From Flavobacterium limnophilum (GTDB lineage Bacteria > Bacteroidota > Bacteroidia > Flavobacteriales > Flavobacteriaceae): a stretch of 64,000 bases of DNA. Position 1 is the stretch's first letter. Every line of letters starts with the position of its first letter. The stretch is taken from contig NZ_CP114289.2 in NCBI RefSeq assembly GCF_027111315.2, positions 372,001 to 436,000 on the forward strand. Direction: 5' to 3'. A model generated the notes under the pieces. The model saw only the letters and a list, made by a program, of their open reading frames with translations, had not been told where the DNA came from and did not search any database. The translations under genes were made by a program, and so were the position numbers. Below are positions 19,927-27,559 of this stretch, piece by piece.

Positions 19927-20457
19927 ATGAGAAATTTTATACTAACAGTACTAATGGCATTAGTTTCCAATGCATTTTTTGCCCAGTCCACTTTCGATAA
20001 ATATGATGGTCAGGAAGGCGTGACATCGGTTGTCGTCAACAAGAAAATGTTTCAAATGATGGGAAGTGTCAAAGTAGATGCCAATGACAAGGAAACCCAA
20101 CAATATTTGAGCCTGATGAAAAAGTTGGACAATCTGAAAGTGTTTACGACCACCAATGCAAAAATTGCTGCCGACATGAAGTTGTCTGCCGACAAATACA
20201 TGAAAACTGCCGGATTAGAAGAGTTGATGCGAGTTAACGATAGCGGTAAAAACGTGAAAATATGGGTCAAATCAGGATCGACAGATACTCAGGTTAAGGA
20301 ACTTCTAATGTTTATCGAAGACGGGAGCAAGGCAGGTGAAACCGTCTTGATGTCATTGACGGGAGATTTTTCCTTGAGTGAAATTGCCATTCTCACGGAT
20401 AAAATGAAGATTCCCGGCGGCGATGATTTGAAGAAAGCCACAAAAGGGAAAAAATAA
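19927..20457 (+). CDS. DUF4252 domain-containing secreted protein
   Basis: The 176 residues start with a signal peptide (MRNFILTVLMALVSNAFFAQ). The rest fits DUF4252: an N-terminal VTSVVVNKKMFQMM segment, a charged middle containing LMKKLDNLKVFTT, and a C-terminal LSLTGDFSLSEIA-like strand pair (seen here as MSLTGDFSLSEIAILTDKM). The function of the family is unknown; it is a periplasmic or outer-membrane-associated protein of Bacteroidota. It lies directly after the small membrane protein and ends at a strong terminator. Confidence 0.8.
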   Translation: MRNFILTVLMALVSNAFFAQSTFDKYDGQEGVTSVVVNKKMFQMMGSVKVDANDKETQQYLSLMKKLDNLKVFTTTNAKIAADMKLSADKYMKTAGLEELMRVNDSGKNVKIWVKSGSTDTQVKELLMFIEDGSKAGETVLMSLTGDFSLSEIAILTDKMKIPGGDDLKKATKGKK

Positions 20458-20513
20458 AGAAGGGATTGATTTTTGCTTTTCGCAAAAAAAAAGAATTGGC
20501 TCTGTCGAGTCAT

Positions 20514-20555
20514 AAAAAAAAGCTTTCGTCACTGGACAGACTGAAAGCTTTTTTT
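20514..20555 (+). terminator. Intrinsic terminator after the DUF4252 gene
   Basis: AAAAAAAAGCTTTC (20514-20527) pairs with GAAAGCTTTTTTT (20543-20555) around a short loop. The T run on the plus strand and the A run on the other side would let it work in both directions. Confidence 0.85.
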
Positions 20556-20703
20556 GCATTTTCTTTTTAGGGATGCTTTTTGCATACTTAAAACTTAAAA
20601 CGGAAATCTCTTTCCGGAAAGACTTGGCAATGCCCGTATTTAAACTCCGTATATCGAGGTTGTTGATTGTTTTTTTACTGTTTTAGCGAATAATCAGCAA
20701 AAA

Positions 20704-20787
20704 ATGCTGTCACATAAAACGAAATATGCTCTAAAAGCGCTCCGCTTATTTGGCTCAACAAGAAGAAGGACATATCGATAAATTGGT
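20704..20787 (+). pseudogene. Truncated, frameshifted Rrf2-family regulator remnant
   Basis: From ATG 20704 the frame reads MLSHKTKYALKAL and then leaves the family pattern. Shifting by one base in the CTCCGC at about 20740-20745 restores AYLAQQEEGHIDK. Together these match the N-terminus of Rrf2-family winged-helix regulators as I recall it from Bacteroidota (MLS-K-KYALKAL-YLA). After about 27 residues the similarity stops and both frames terminate (stops at 20779-20781 and 20800-20802). A single-base insertion plus loss of the rest of the gene is the simplest reading. Sequencing error could explain the frameshift but not the truncation. Confidence 0.65.
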
Positions 20788-20815
20788 CTGTGTTTTCGAA
20801 ACTTGACTCCAATAA

Positions 20816-20846
20816 AAAACCCTTAAACAATTGCTGTTTAAGGGTT
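20816..20846 (-). terminator. Intrinsic terminator downstream of tRNA-Met
   Basis: AACCCTTAAAC (20818-20828) and GTTTAAGGGTT (20836-20846) form a perfect 11-bp stem with a 7-base loop. On the minus strand the stem leads into a T-rich run. It lies just past the tRNA 3' end. Confidence 0.85.
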
Positions 20847-20854
20847 TGTTTTTG

Positions 20855-20928
20855 TAGCGAGGACGGGAGTTGAACCCGTGACCTCAGGGTTATGAATCCT
20901 GCGCTCTAACCAACTGAGCTACCTCGCC
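20855..20928 (-). tRNA. tRNA-Met (CAT anticodon)
   Basis: The minus strand folds as a 74-nt cloverleaf. The acceptor GGCGAGG pairs with CCTCGCT (one G-U), and the D arm is GCTC...GAGC. The anticodon loop is TTCATAA with anticodon CAT, the T loop is TTCAACT, and the discriminator is A. CCA is not encoded. The anticodon stem has one A-C mismatch next to the loop. A lysidine-modified tRNA-Ile2 shares the CAT anticodon and cannot be fully excluded by eye, but elongator Met is the likelier identity. Confidence 0.9.
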
Positions 20929-21082
20929 AAATGCAATTGGGAAACCATCCCTGAATGCGGGTGCAAATATAAAAATTAAATTAGAGCTTACAAGCATAAA
21001 AGAAAGAAAAAAAAATATTTTTGAAAATGCTTTTTTATTGGCTTTATATTCTATACATTTCACAAAAATTAATTTGTCGCAC

Positions 21083-21475
21083 ATGGATTTAAAAATACGA
21101 TACGAAATAGAGTTTCCTATAAACTCATCTCCCCAATTGTTGTACCAATACATTTCAACTCCATCAGGTTTGTCTGAGTGGTTTGCTGACAATGTGAATT
21201 CTCGAGGTGAATTTTTCACTTTCATTTGGAATGATTCCGAAGAGAAAGCAAGACTTTGTTCCAAGAAATCAGGCGAAAAAGTTCGGTTCAAATGGGTGGA
21301 TGGAAACAATAAAGACACCGAATACTTTTTTGAGTTGAATATCTTGGTGGACGAAATCACGAAAGACGTATCCTTGATGGTAATTGATTTTGCCGAGAAA
21401 GAAGAATTAAGCGAAGCAAAACAGTTGTGGGAAAACCAAGTTTTGGATCTTAAACATGTAATTGGTTCTGTTTAG
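21083..21475 (+). CDS. START-like/SRPBCC (AHSA1-type) domain protein
   Basis: The 130-residue protein begins MDLKIRYEIEFPINSSPQLL. An in-frame ATG at 21038 would add 15 residues without family similarity, so 21083 is chosen. The pattern of an N-terminal beta-strand, then YQYISTPSGLSEWFADNV, then a strand-rich core and a C-terminal helix (AKQLWENQVLDLKHVIG) is the helix-grip fold of AHSA1-like proteins. These bind hydrophobic ligands or partner proteins; no specific role is known for this one. It precedes the class IV aminotransferase gene by 54 bases, on the same strand. Confidence 0.8.
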   Translation: MDLKIRYEIEFPINSSPQLLYQYISTPSGLSEWFADNVNSRGEFFTFIWNDSEEKARLCSKKSGEKVRFKWVDGNNKDTEYFFELNILVDEITKDVSLMVIDFAEKEELSEAKQLWENQVLDLKHVIGSV

Positions 21476-21529
21476 TAAAATTGTATTTTATGACTTATAT
21501 TTGCCCTGAATTTAATTCAGGGTTTTTTT

Positions 21530-22366
21530 ATGATTAATTTTAATGGTACCATCGTGTCTAACGACGCTAGTTTATTGACTCAAAATCGTGCTTTTTTATA
21601 CGGCGATGCCGTTTTTGAAACAGTCAAAATAGTAAATTCAAAAATTCTTTTTTTAGAAGATCATTATTTCAGGCTGATGTCGTCCATGCGTGTCATTCGA
21701 ATGGAAATCCCGATGAATTTCACGATGGAATATTTTGAAGAACAAATTCTGGCATTGGCAACAGCCAAAAATTTGGAAATTTCGGCTCGAGCCCGTATTA
21801 CTGTTTACAGAAATGATGGAGGTTATTATTTGCCCAAAACCAACACGGTTTCTTTTTTGGTTAACGCGGAGAGTCTTGATAGTGCCTTGTATTCAATCAA
21901 TCAAAGCGACTATGTTGTAGATTTATATACGGATTTTTACGTGACAAAACAGTTGCTTTCTTCCATAAAAACTACCAATAAAATCATAAATATCACCGCC
22001 AGTATTTTTGCCGACGAAAATGGCTTTGACAATTGCTTGTTGTTGAATGACGGTAAAAATGTTATTGAAGCCTTGCAAGGAAATGTTTTTATGGTAAAAG
22101 GAAATACGCTAATCACGCCTCCAGTTTCTGAGGGATGTTTGAACGGTGTTATGAGAAAGCAAATTTTGGCTTTGGCCCGAAAAATAGAAAACTTGGAGGT
22201 TATCGAAGAAGTAATTTCCCCCTTTGATCTTCAAAAAGCGGATGAATTGTTTATTACTAACGTGATTAAAGGAATACAGCCCATCACCAAATACCGCAAA
22301 AAAGAGTTCACGACCAATTTATCAAAGATATTGGTGCAAAAACTAAACGAATCTATAAATAAGTAG
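21530..22366 (+). CDS. PLP-dependent class IV aminotransferase (BCAT/ADC-lyase-like)
   Basis: The 278 residues match fold-type IV PLP enzymes. The N-terminal part has AFLYGDAVFETVKI and an Arg/Tyr-containing RARITVYRNDGGYY strand. The catalytic Lys is probably in SSIKTTNKI (about residue 147), followed by the substrate-loop region ENGFDNCLLL. The C-terminal part has EALQGNVFMVKG, PPVSEGCLNGVMR and ELFITNVIKGIQP. The family includes branched-chain and D-amino acid aminotransferases and aminodeoxychorismate lyase. The sequence alone does not decide between them; ADC lyase for folate synthesis is plausible. A -7-like TATATTTG lies at about 21497-21504 without a good -33 box. Confidence 0.85.
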   Translation: MINFNGTIVSNDASLLTQNRAFLYGDAVFETVKIVNSKILFLEDHYFRLMSSMRVIRMEIPMNFTMEYFEEQILALATAKNLEISARARITVYRNDGGYYLPKTNTVSFLVNAESLDSALYSINQSDYVVDLYTDFYVTKQLLSSIKTTNKIINITASIFADENGFDNCLLLNDGKNVIEALQGNVFMVKGNTLITPPVSEGCLNGVMRKQILALARKIENLEVIEEVISPFDLQKADELFITNVIKGIQPITKYRKKEFTTNLSKILVQKLNESINK

Positions 22367-22369
22367 TAA

Positions 22370-22930
22370 TTAATTCAATGCAGGGTTTTCAGGTGCATTG
22401 GACCATATTAGATATTCGCCGCCCAATTCCTTGATTTGTTTTTTCCAAAAGTGGGAAGCTGATTTTCCGATTATTCTATTCTCATAGTTGTTCTTGGCAA
22501 TGATCCATGAACTTTCTTCCATTTCGGTTTCCAATTGGTCTTCTTCCCAGCCTGTATAGCCCAAAAAGAACCTAATATTCTCTTTGTTTATTTTGCCGCT
22601 ATTGATGAGTTCCTTTGTAGATTCGTATTCTCCTCCCCAATAAATTCCATCTGAAATCTCTATGCTGTTTGGAATGAGTTCAGGAATATTGTGAATAAAA
22701 TACAGGTTGTCTTGTTCTACGGGACCGCCATTGTATATCTTGAAATTTGCATTGATTTCAGGGATTAAATCCTGAATAGTGTACTTTAGGGGTTTGTTGA
22801 TAATAAAACCAACTGAGCCACTCTTATTGTGGTCGGCCAATAAAATGACCGATCTATTGAATGATAAATCTCCCATTAATGATGGCTCCGCAATGAGAAG
22901 ATTTCCCTTTTTTAATTTTGCTGAAATCAT
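22370..22930 (-). CDS. YqgE/AlgH family protein
   Basis: The 186-residue protein shows the full YqgE/AlgH pattern: KGNLLIAEPSLMGDLSFNRSVILLADH near the start (quoted in part as EPSLMGDLSFNRSVILL), SVGFIINKPL, YNGGPVEQDNLYFIH, GIYWGGEY and FFLGYTGWEEDQLETE. The biochemical function is unknown; in Pseudomonas algH affects alginate regulation. It is convergent with the aminotransferase gene, whose stop is 3 bases away, and is followed by no clear hairpin. Confidence 0.9.
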   Translation of the reverse strand: MISAKLKKGNLLIAEPSLMGDLSFNRSVILLADHNKSGSVGFIINKPLKYTIQDLIPEINANFKIYNGGPVEQDNLYFIHNIPELIPNSIEISDGIYWGGEYESTKELINSGKINKENIRFFLGYTGWEEDQLETEMEESSWIIAKNNYENRIIGKSASHFWKKQIKELGGEYLIWSNAPENPALN

Positions 22931-22998
22931 TGGTTTTATTTTTATTTTAAAATTAAGAATAAATAAGAGAATAGTCCAAAATTAATCGACAAAAGACA

Positions 22999-23025
22999 TA
23001 AAAAAACCCTCCAAAGGAAGGTTTT
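22999..23025 (-). terminator. Intrinsic terminator after the HU gene
   Basis: On the minus strand AAAACCTTCC pairs with GGAGGGTTTT (one G-U) around TTT, followed by more T. It lies 25 bases past the HU stop codon. Confidence 0.75.
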
Positions 23026-23049
23026 CGTTATATTTAAGAAAAACTTAAA

Positions 23050-23322
23050 TTAATTTACTGCTCCTTCTAATTCAGCACCAGCTTTAAATTTCACTACGTT
23101 TTTAGCAGCGATTTGTATTGTTTTTCCTGTTTGGGGATTTCTACCATCTCTTGCAGCTCTTGCTGAAACTGACCATGATCCGAAACCTACTAAAGATACT
23201 CTTCCACCTTTTTTCAAAGTACTACCTACGTTTCCTAAAAATGATTCTAAAGCTAATTTTGCAGCAGCTTTTGTAATTCCTGCGTCAGCAGCGATAGCGT
23301 CGATTAATTCTGATTTGTTCAT
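23050..23322 (-). CDS. HU-family DNA-binding protein
   Basis: This 90-residue histone-like protein is the usual HU/IHF length. It has MNKSELIDAIAADAGITKAA, the dimer core, GFGSWSVSARAARDGRNPQTG as the DNA-intercalating arm (here with RNPQTG containing the conserved Pro), and AKNVVKFKAGAEL at the end. It compacts and bends DNA as a homodimer or heterodimer. It is monocistronic, with a promoter at 23370-23399 and a terminator at 22999-23025. The strong promoter agrees with high expression. Confidence 0.95.
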   Translation of the reverse strand: MNKSELIDAIAADAGITKAAAKLALESFLGNVGSTLKKGGRVSLVGFGSWSVSARAARDGRNPQTGKTIQIAAKNVVKFKAGAELEGAVN

Positions 23323-23369
23323 AATGTTTAGTTATTAAATGTTGGTTAAAAAAACTTTGTTAATAATAA

Positions 23370-23399
23370 CAAATTTAGTAGGATTTACTTACCTTACAA
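23370..23399 (-). promoter_or_regulatory. Promoter of the HU gene
   Basis: On the minus strand TTG (23399-23397), a 19-base spacer and TAAATTTG (23377-23370) match the Bacteroidota sigma-A consensus TTG-N17-19-TAnnTTTG. The -7 box is 48 bases before the start codon. Confidence 0.8.
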
Positions 23400-23504
23400 G
23401 TGTTTTGTTTAATTTTAGTACGTTTTGTTGATAACTTGTTTTTTTTGTTCATAAAGCTGGGAAAATTCCTTAAAAACAATCAAAAAGCACCCGTTTTATT
23501 GAGG

Positions 23505-24452
23505 TTAATAGGCCTTTGCAATCTCTGAAAATGTGACTCCATTCAGAAATTCTGGGGTGTTCATCTTCTTTTTACCCGGAAATTGAAGGCTTAATACCTG
23601 AATAAAGCCATCTCTTACAGCTATTTTTATTTCTTTTTTGCTGCAAATCAAGCTTCCAATAGCATAATTATGTGGTTCTAATGATATTTTGGCTTCGTGG
23701 ATTTTAACGTTCCATTTTTCGTTTTTGTCACTGATGAAACTCCAAGCCGAGGGATAGGGACTCAATCCTCGTATTAAATTATAGATTTCAACCGCTGGTT
23801 TTGTCCAATCAATTTTGCAATTTTCTTTGTTTAACTTGTAAGCCGTTTTTATTTCAGGACTCTCTTTTTGGATAGTTGTTGTTAGATTTCCTTTTTCAAT
23901 CAATGCCAAAGTCTCCAAAACAGTTTCGCTTCCCAATTGCATCAATCGGTCGTGCAATTGTCCTGCATTTTCGTCTGGTGCAATAGCTGTTTCCGAACTC
24001 AGAATCATTGCACCCGTATCTATTTTGTCATCGATGAAAAAGGTGGTCACTCCAGTTTGGATATCGCCGTTTATAATCGCCCAATTTATTGGTGCTGCTC
24101 CACGATAATTAGGCAATAAGGATGCGTGAAGATTGAAGGTGCCCAGTTTTGGCATTCTCCAAACCACTTCGGGCAACATCCTGAAGGCAACCACGATTTG
24201 TAGATTGGCATTTAAAGCCTTCAATTCTTCCAAGAAGCTTTCGTCTTTTAAATTGGTGGGTTGCAACAAAGTGAGATTATTGGCCAATGCGTATTCTTTC
24301 ACTGCCGAATATTTTATTTTTTGGCCACGACCGGCCGGTTTGTCGGCTGCGGTGATAACGCCCACAACATTATAATTGTTTTTGATTATGGTGTCCAGAA
24401 TGCCAACGGCAAATTCGGGAGTTCCCATAAATACGATTCTTAATTTTTCCAT
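23505..24452 (-). CDS. fmt: Methionyl-tRNA formyltransferase
   Basis: The enzyme formylates initiator Met-tRNA with 10-formyl-THF. The N-terminal Rossmann domain has LRIVFMGTPEFAV, ADKPAGRGQK and the signature FNLHASLLPNYRGAAPINWA, with the catalytic Asn/His. The catalytic Asp lies in TGVTTFFIDDKIDTGAM. The C-terminal OB-like domain has LSPYPSAWSF and LQFPGKKKM. Two in-frame ATGs are adjacent (24458 and 24452). The outer one lies inside an interspersed repeat, and homologues typically begin MEKLRIVFMG, so 24452 is preferred (315 aa). It lies 31 bases downstream of recQ on the same strand. Confidence 0.93.
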   Translation of the reverse strand: MEKLRIVFMGTPEFAVGILDTIIKNNYNVVGVITAADKPAGRGQKIKYSAVKEYALANNLTLLQPTNLKDESFLEELKALNANLQIVVAFRMLPEVVWRMPKLGTFNLHASLLPNYRGAAPINWAIINGDIQTGVTTFFIDDKIDTGAMILSSETAIAPDENAGQLHDRLMQLGSETVLETLALIEKGNLTTTIQKESPEIKTAYKLNKENCKIDWTKPAVEIYNLIRGLSPYPSAWSFISDKNEKWNVKIHEAKISLEPHNYAIGSLICSKKEIKIAVRDGFIQVLSLQFPGKKKMNTPEFLNGVTFSEIAKAY

Positions 24453-24453
24453 T

Positions 24454-24480
24454 GTCATTGCGAGGAACGAAGCAATCTCC
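24454..24480. repeat. Interspersed repeat of the GTCATTGCGAGG type at the fmt start
   Basis: The plus strand reads GTCATTGCGAGGAACGAAGC and then AATCTCC. From general knowledge this motif is scattered between genes in many Bacteroidota and other genomes. Here it fills most of the space between recQ and fmt, and its reverse complement supplies an extra in-frame ATG for fmt. Confidence 0.7.
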
Positions 24481-24483
24481 TCC

Positions 24484-26376
24484 TTATTTAAGTGAATATT
24501 TATTGTTTGGTTTTACGGCAATTTTATTGTTTTCCAATAAATTTTGCAAGGCAAAGATAACATCGTCTTCGGAGTTTTTGGTCAGTTTTTGAATTTCTCT
24601 CGAATTCAATTCTTGTATTTTTAATAATCCAATAATTTTTTCCAAAATCAAGGGCGTGTCAATAGGTTTCTTTTTTTTGGAAATGCAATAGGAGCAAATG
24701 CCGCAATCTGTTTCGGTTGTTTCTCCAAAGTAACCCAGAATCAACTTGCTTTTACACACTTTCTTCTCATTGATGTAATGTAAAACCGATTCGAATTGGG
24801 CAACTTTTTGTTTGTTCTGGTTTTCCAAATATTTCGAAACCCGATTGATGGTTCTTTCGTCTTCGCGAACTTCGTTAAAAATAATCGAAGCATCGTTGTT
24901 TTTTTTGTGATAATCGATAATGTCTCGCTCTTTCAATTTTTCCAAAATGGAAAGAACAAGGGTTTCTTCACAATTTGCTTTTTTGGCAATCAAGGATAAA
25001 TTAATGGCGGTTTGCGATTCGTAAATTCCCGGATAGGTTCGAAGAAGAGATAAAACAACGAGTTCCTCATTCGGATTCAAACTCATGTAGCGAATCACTT
25101 CTTTGGACTCAATGATGAACTGCATCGTGATTTTCTCTGAATATTCTTGTGACAAACTCAAAATGCCTTGACGGTCTAAAAATTGGATGGCGTTGTAGGT
25201 CTTCAAGGTTGGGAATCCATATTTCTGGCAAAAATGGTTCAGGTTAAACGAAAACTGCTCGTCAATTCCTTCGCCGTAAGCAATTCGGAAATAGTTGCAC
25301 AGTTTGATGTAAATCTGGGTCAGAATTTTTTTGTCGGGCAGTACATTAATGAATTGGCTTTGCGCTTGCGCTTTATCCGATGGACTGGTCAGAATGATGG
25401 CAAACGCTTTCTCTTCATTTCGTCCGGCACGACCAGCTTCTTGGTAATAACTTTCCATGCTTTCGGGAAGATGGATATGGATTACCGTTTTTACGTTGGA
25501 TTTGTCAATTCCCATTCCAAACGCGTTGGTGGCAACCATAATTTGCACTTCTTCGTTCATCCACTGACTCATGTTTTTTTCTTTCTCCTTGACCGATAAT
25601 CCGCCATGGTAAAAAGTGGCTTTGAATCCCAAAGATTGCAATTGCGAAGCGGTATCCGAGCACGATTTCCTGTTGCGGACATATATGATGGAAGGTTGTG
25701 GATTCTTCTTTAGGATTTGTCCCATTCGATGCAGCTTATCTTCCACTTCAAAAACCATGTAGGCAATGTTTTTTCGGGCAAATGATTTCTGGAAAATAGC
25801 CGGTTTCTCTAATTTTAATTGAAGAATTACATCATCAAGAACCGTTTTTGTTGCCGAAGCGGTTAGTGCCAGAAAAGGAACTTTCGGGAAATGGGTTTTT
25901 AGATTGGCAATTTTCAAATAAGCGGGACGAAAATCGTGTCCCCATTGCGATACGCAATGCGCTTCGTCAACGGCAATCAAATTGATGGGCAGGGTTTTTA
26001 TCCGTTCCAAAATCCAATCCGATTGCAAGCGTTCCGGCGACAAGTACAGGAATTTGTAATTGCCGAATTCGCAATTGTCCAAAAGCGCAATCATCTCGTC
26101 CGATTGTATTCCGCCCGTCAACGCAATGGCTTTGATGTTGAGTTGTTGCAGACGTTGCACTTGGTCTTTCATCAAGGCAACCAAAGGGGAAATAACCAAG
26201 CAAATGCCGTTTTTCATCAAGGCGGGAACCTGAAAACAAATGGATTTTCCGCCACCCGTTGGCATCAGCCCAAAAGTGTCTTTTCCATCCAAAACAGAAT
26301 CTATAATTTCGTTTTGTGGCGACCTGAATTCGTCGTGTTTCCAATATTTTTGGAGAATTGCTAATGCTTCAGACAT
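24484..26376 (-). CDS. recQ: RecQ-family ATP-dependent DNA helicase
   Basis: The 630 residues form a 3'-5' helicase of superfamily 2. Motif I is PTGGGKS (39-45), the DEAH box is near residue 137 followed by CVSQWGHDFRP, and motif III is LALTASATK. The second RecA-like domain has FYHGGLS, VATNAFGMGIDK and QEAGRAGRNE. A zinc-binding/winged-helix RQC-like region ends the protein, with Cys at CKSKLILGYFGE and CGICSYC. No clear HRDC domain follows. It acts in recombination and replication-fork repair. It lies upstream of fmt, and the P-loop ATPase gene precedes it by 61 bases, so the three may form a loose transcription unit. Confidence 0.93.
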   Translation of the reverse strand: MSEALAILQKYWKHDEFRSPQNEIIDSVLDGKDTFGLMPTGGGKSICFQVPALMKNGICLVISPLVALMKDQVQRLQQLNIKAIALTGGIQSDEMIALLDNCEFGNYKFLYLSPERLQSDWILERIKTLPINLIAVDEAHCVSQWGHDFRPAYLKIANLKTHFPKVPFLALTASATKTVLDDVILQLKLEKPAIFQKSFARKNIAYMVFEVEDKLHRMGQILKKNPQPSIIYVRNRKSCSDTASQLQSLGFKATFYHGGLSVKEKEKNMSQWMNEEVQIMVATNAFGMGIDKSNVKTVIHIHLPESMESYYQEAGRAGRNEEKAFAIILTSPSDKAQAQSQFINVLPDKKILTQIYIKLCNYFRIAYGEGIDEQFSFNLNHFCQKYGFPTLKTYNAIQFLDRQGILSLSQEYSEKITMQFIIESKEVIRYMSLNPNEELVVLSLLRTYPGIYESQTAINLSLIAKKANCEETLVLSILEKLKERDIIDYHKKNNDASIIFNEVREDERTINRVSKYLENQNKQKVAQFESVLHYINEKKVCKSKLILGYFGETTETDCGICSYCISKKKKPIDTPLILEKIIGLLKIQELNSREIQKLTKNSEDDVIFALQNLLENNKIAVKPNNKYSLK

Positions 26377-26437
26377 TAAATAGGAGTTGTTGATTAGCCA
26401 TTAAAAAATTAAAAACTCAAAGTTTAAATCTCCTAAA

Positions 26438-26977
26438 TTAGCTGGAAATTTCATCTAAGATAAATAAAATTCTATTATCAAGCGTGTCTTTGGGAACTTC
26501 TATGAGTTGGTAACCATAATTTTGATAGGTTTCCGTGAGGTGGTCGTGAATGAGTTTGGCCTGTTCGAAGTTTTCGTAGCGGGCTTCGTCGCTCACGTAT
26601 ATTTCTTCCCAAGGCGGTAGAATAAAGATTTTGGTATATAAATTTTCACGACAGGCCAAATCAAAATGGGCTGGATAACTGTCGCCAATGTAATGCATGT
26701 AAGCTAAAATATCAGGAATTCCTCGGTCGATAAAAACAACTTCGTGTGGCTCTTCCAAAGCGCTAGTGAATTGTTTTTTTCTGCCTTCCAACAACAATTC
26801 GCTGAAAAGTAGTGGTTTTTCAAGAAACAGTTGTTCGATGCCTTGCTTTTTGGCTTCCAAGGTTACTTGTCTGGAGATTTCGGGATAGCAACAAAAACCT
26901 TTGTTTATCAATCCATCGATAATAGTGCTCTTGCCTGTTCCCGGTCCGCCAATGATGACTATGATTTCTTTGCCCAC
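26438..26977 (-). CDS. P-loop ATPase (AAA_28-like)
   Basis: The 179-residue protein has a Walker A motif GGPGTGKST near residues 10-18. A kinase-like middle has EISRQVTLEAKK and a VVFIDRGIPDILAYM strand with the Walker B Asp. The C-terminus reads DHLTETYQNYGYQLIEVP. This matches the family of small bacterial ATPases/nucleotide kinases labelled AAA_28, whose substrate is not known. A minus-strand -7-like TAAATTTG lies at about 27003-26996 without a -33 box. It is divergent from the DUF493 gene. Confidence 0.8.
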   Translation of the reverse strand: MGKEIIVIIGGPGTGKSTIIDGLINKGFCCYPEISRQVTLEAKKQGIEQLFLEKPLLFSELLLEGRKKQFTSALEEPHEVVFIDRGIPDILAYMHYIGDSYPAHFDLACRENLYTKIFILPPWEEIYVSDEARYENFEQAKLIHDHLTETYQNYGYQLIEVPKDTLDNRILFILDEISS

Positions 26978-27100
26978 ATTTTTCGAATAAGCCGCAAATT
27001 TACCTAAAGTTATCGGGATTCCGAAAGATTATTTAGGGCAATGTCTTTCTTTTATGTCGAATGGGATACCGTTTAAATTCAAATTTTAATTTCTAAACTC

Positions 27101-27142
27101 CGCAATCTAAAATCTGCAATCTAAAATCCCAAATCTAAAATC
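27101..27142. repeat. Short AT-rich direct repeats upstream of the DUF493 gene
   Basis: About three imperfect units of CAATCTAAAATC (spacing 14-15 bases) lie between two divergent genes. Such runs of near-identical short words are common in Flavobacterium intergenic DNA. Confidence 0.6.
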
Positions 27143-27177
27143 AAAACTGTATCTTTGCTTTTATTTTTTAAAATAGT

Positions 27178-27462
27178 ATGGATAAGAACACTCAAGAATT
27201 TTATGATAGGTTGAAAGTGGAGTTGGATTTGAGCACTACTTGGCCAGCTACCTATTTATATAAATTTATCGTACCGTCTGTAAACGACAACGTGTTGCGT
27301 GTTGAAGAAGCGTTTAATTGTATGGGAGCGGTCATCAAAACGACTAAATCCAAAACCGGAAAATTCACGAGTATTTCTGTTGATGTTACCATGAAAGATT
27401 CCCAGGAGGTAATAGATAAATATATAGAGGTTTCCGTAATAGAGGGTATTATTTCCCTGTAA
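27178..27462 (+). CDS. DUF493 family protein
   Basis: This 94-residue protein matches DUF493 (YbeD-like). It has a WPATYLYKFIVP strand, a charged helix, SKTGKFTSISVDVTMKDSQEVIDKYIEV (in part SISVDVTMKDSQEV) and a C-terminal ISL. The fold is a ferredoxin-like ACT-related domain, and regulatory roles have been proposed in other bacteria but not established for this group. A TATCTTTG -7-like box lies about 25 bases upstream of the start. The DUF4290 gene follows after about 100 bases. Confidence 0.85.
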   Translation: MDKNTQEFYDRLKVELDLSTTWPATYLYKFIVPSVNDNVLRVEEAFNCMGAVIKTTKSKTGKFTSISVDVTMKDSQEVIDKYIEVSVIEGIISL

Positions 27463-27559
27463 ATTCAAAACAAACATTAAGAAATAGCTGTATTCTCGAA
27501 AGAGATTACTATATATGGGCATATTATTTATGTCTAAAAAACAATAAAATAATTCAAGA

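Noticed and set aside
25936..26364. 142-codon plus-strand frame within recQ
   Set aside because: It is fully antisense to conserved helicase motifs, with no independent evidence.
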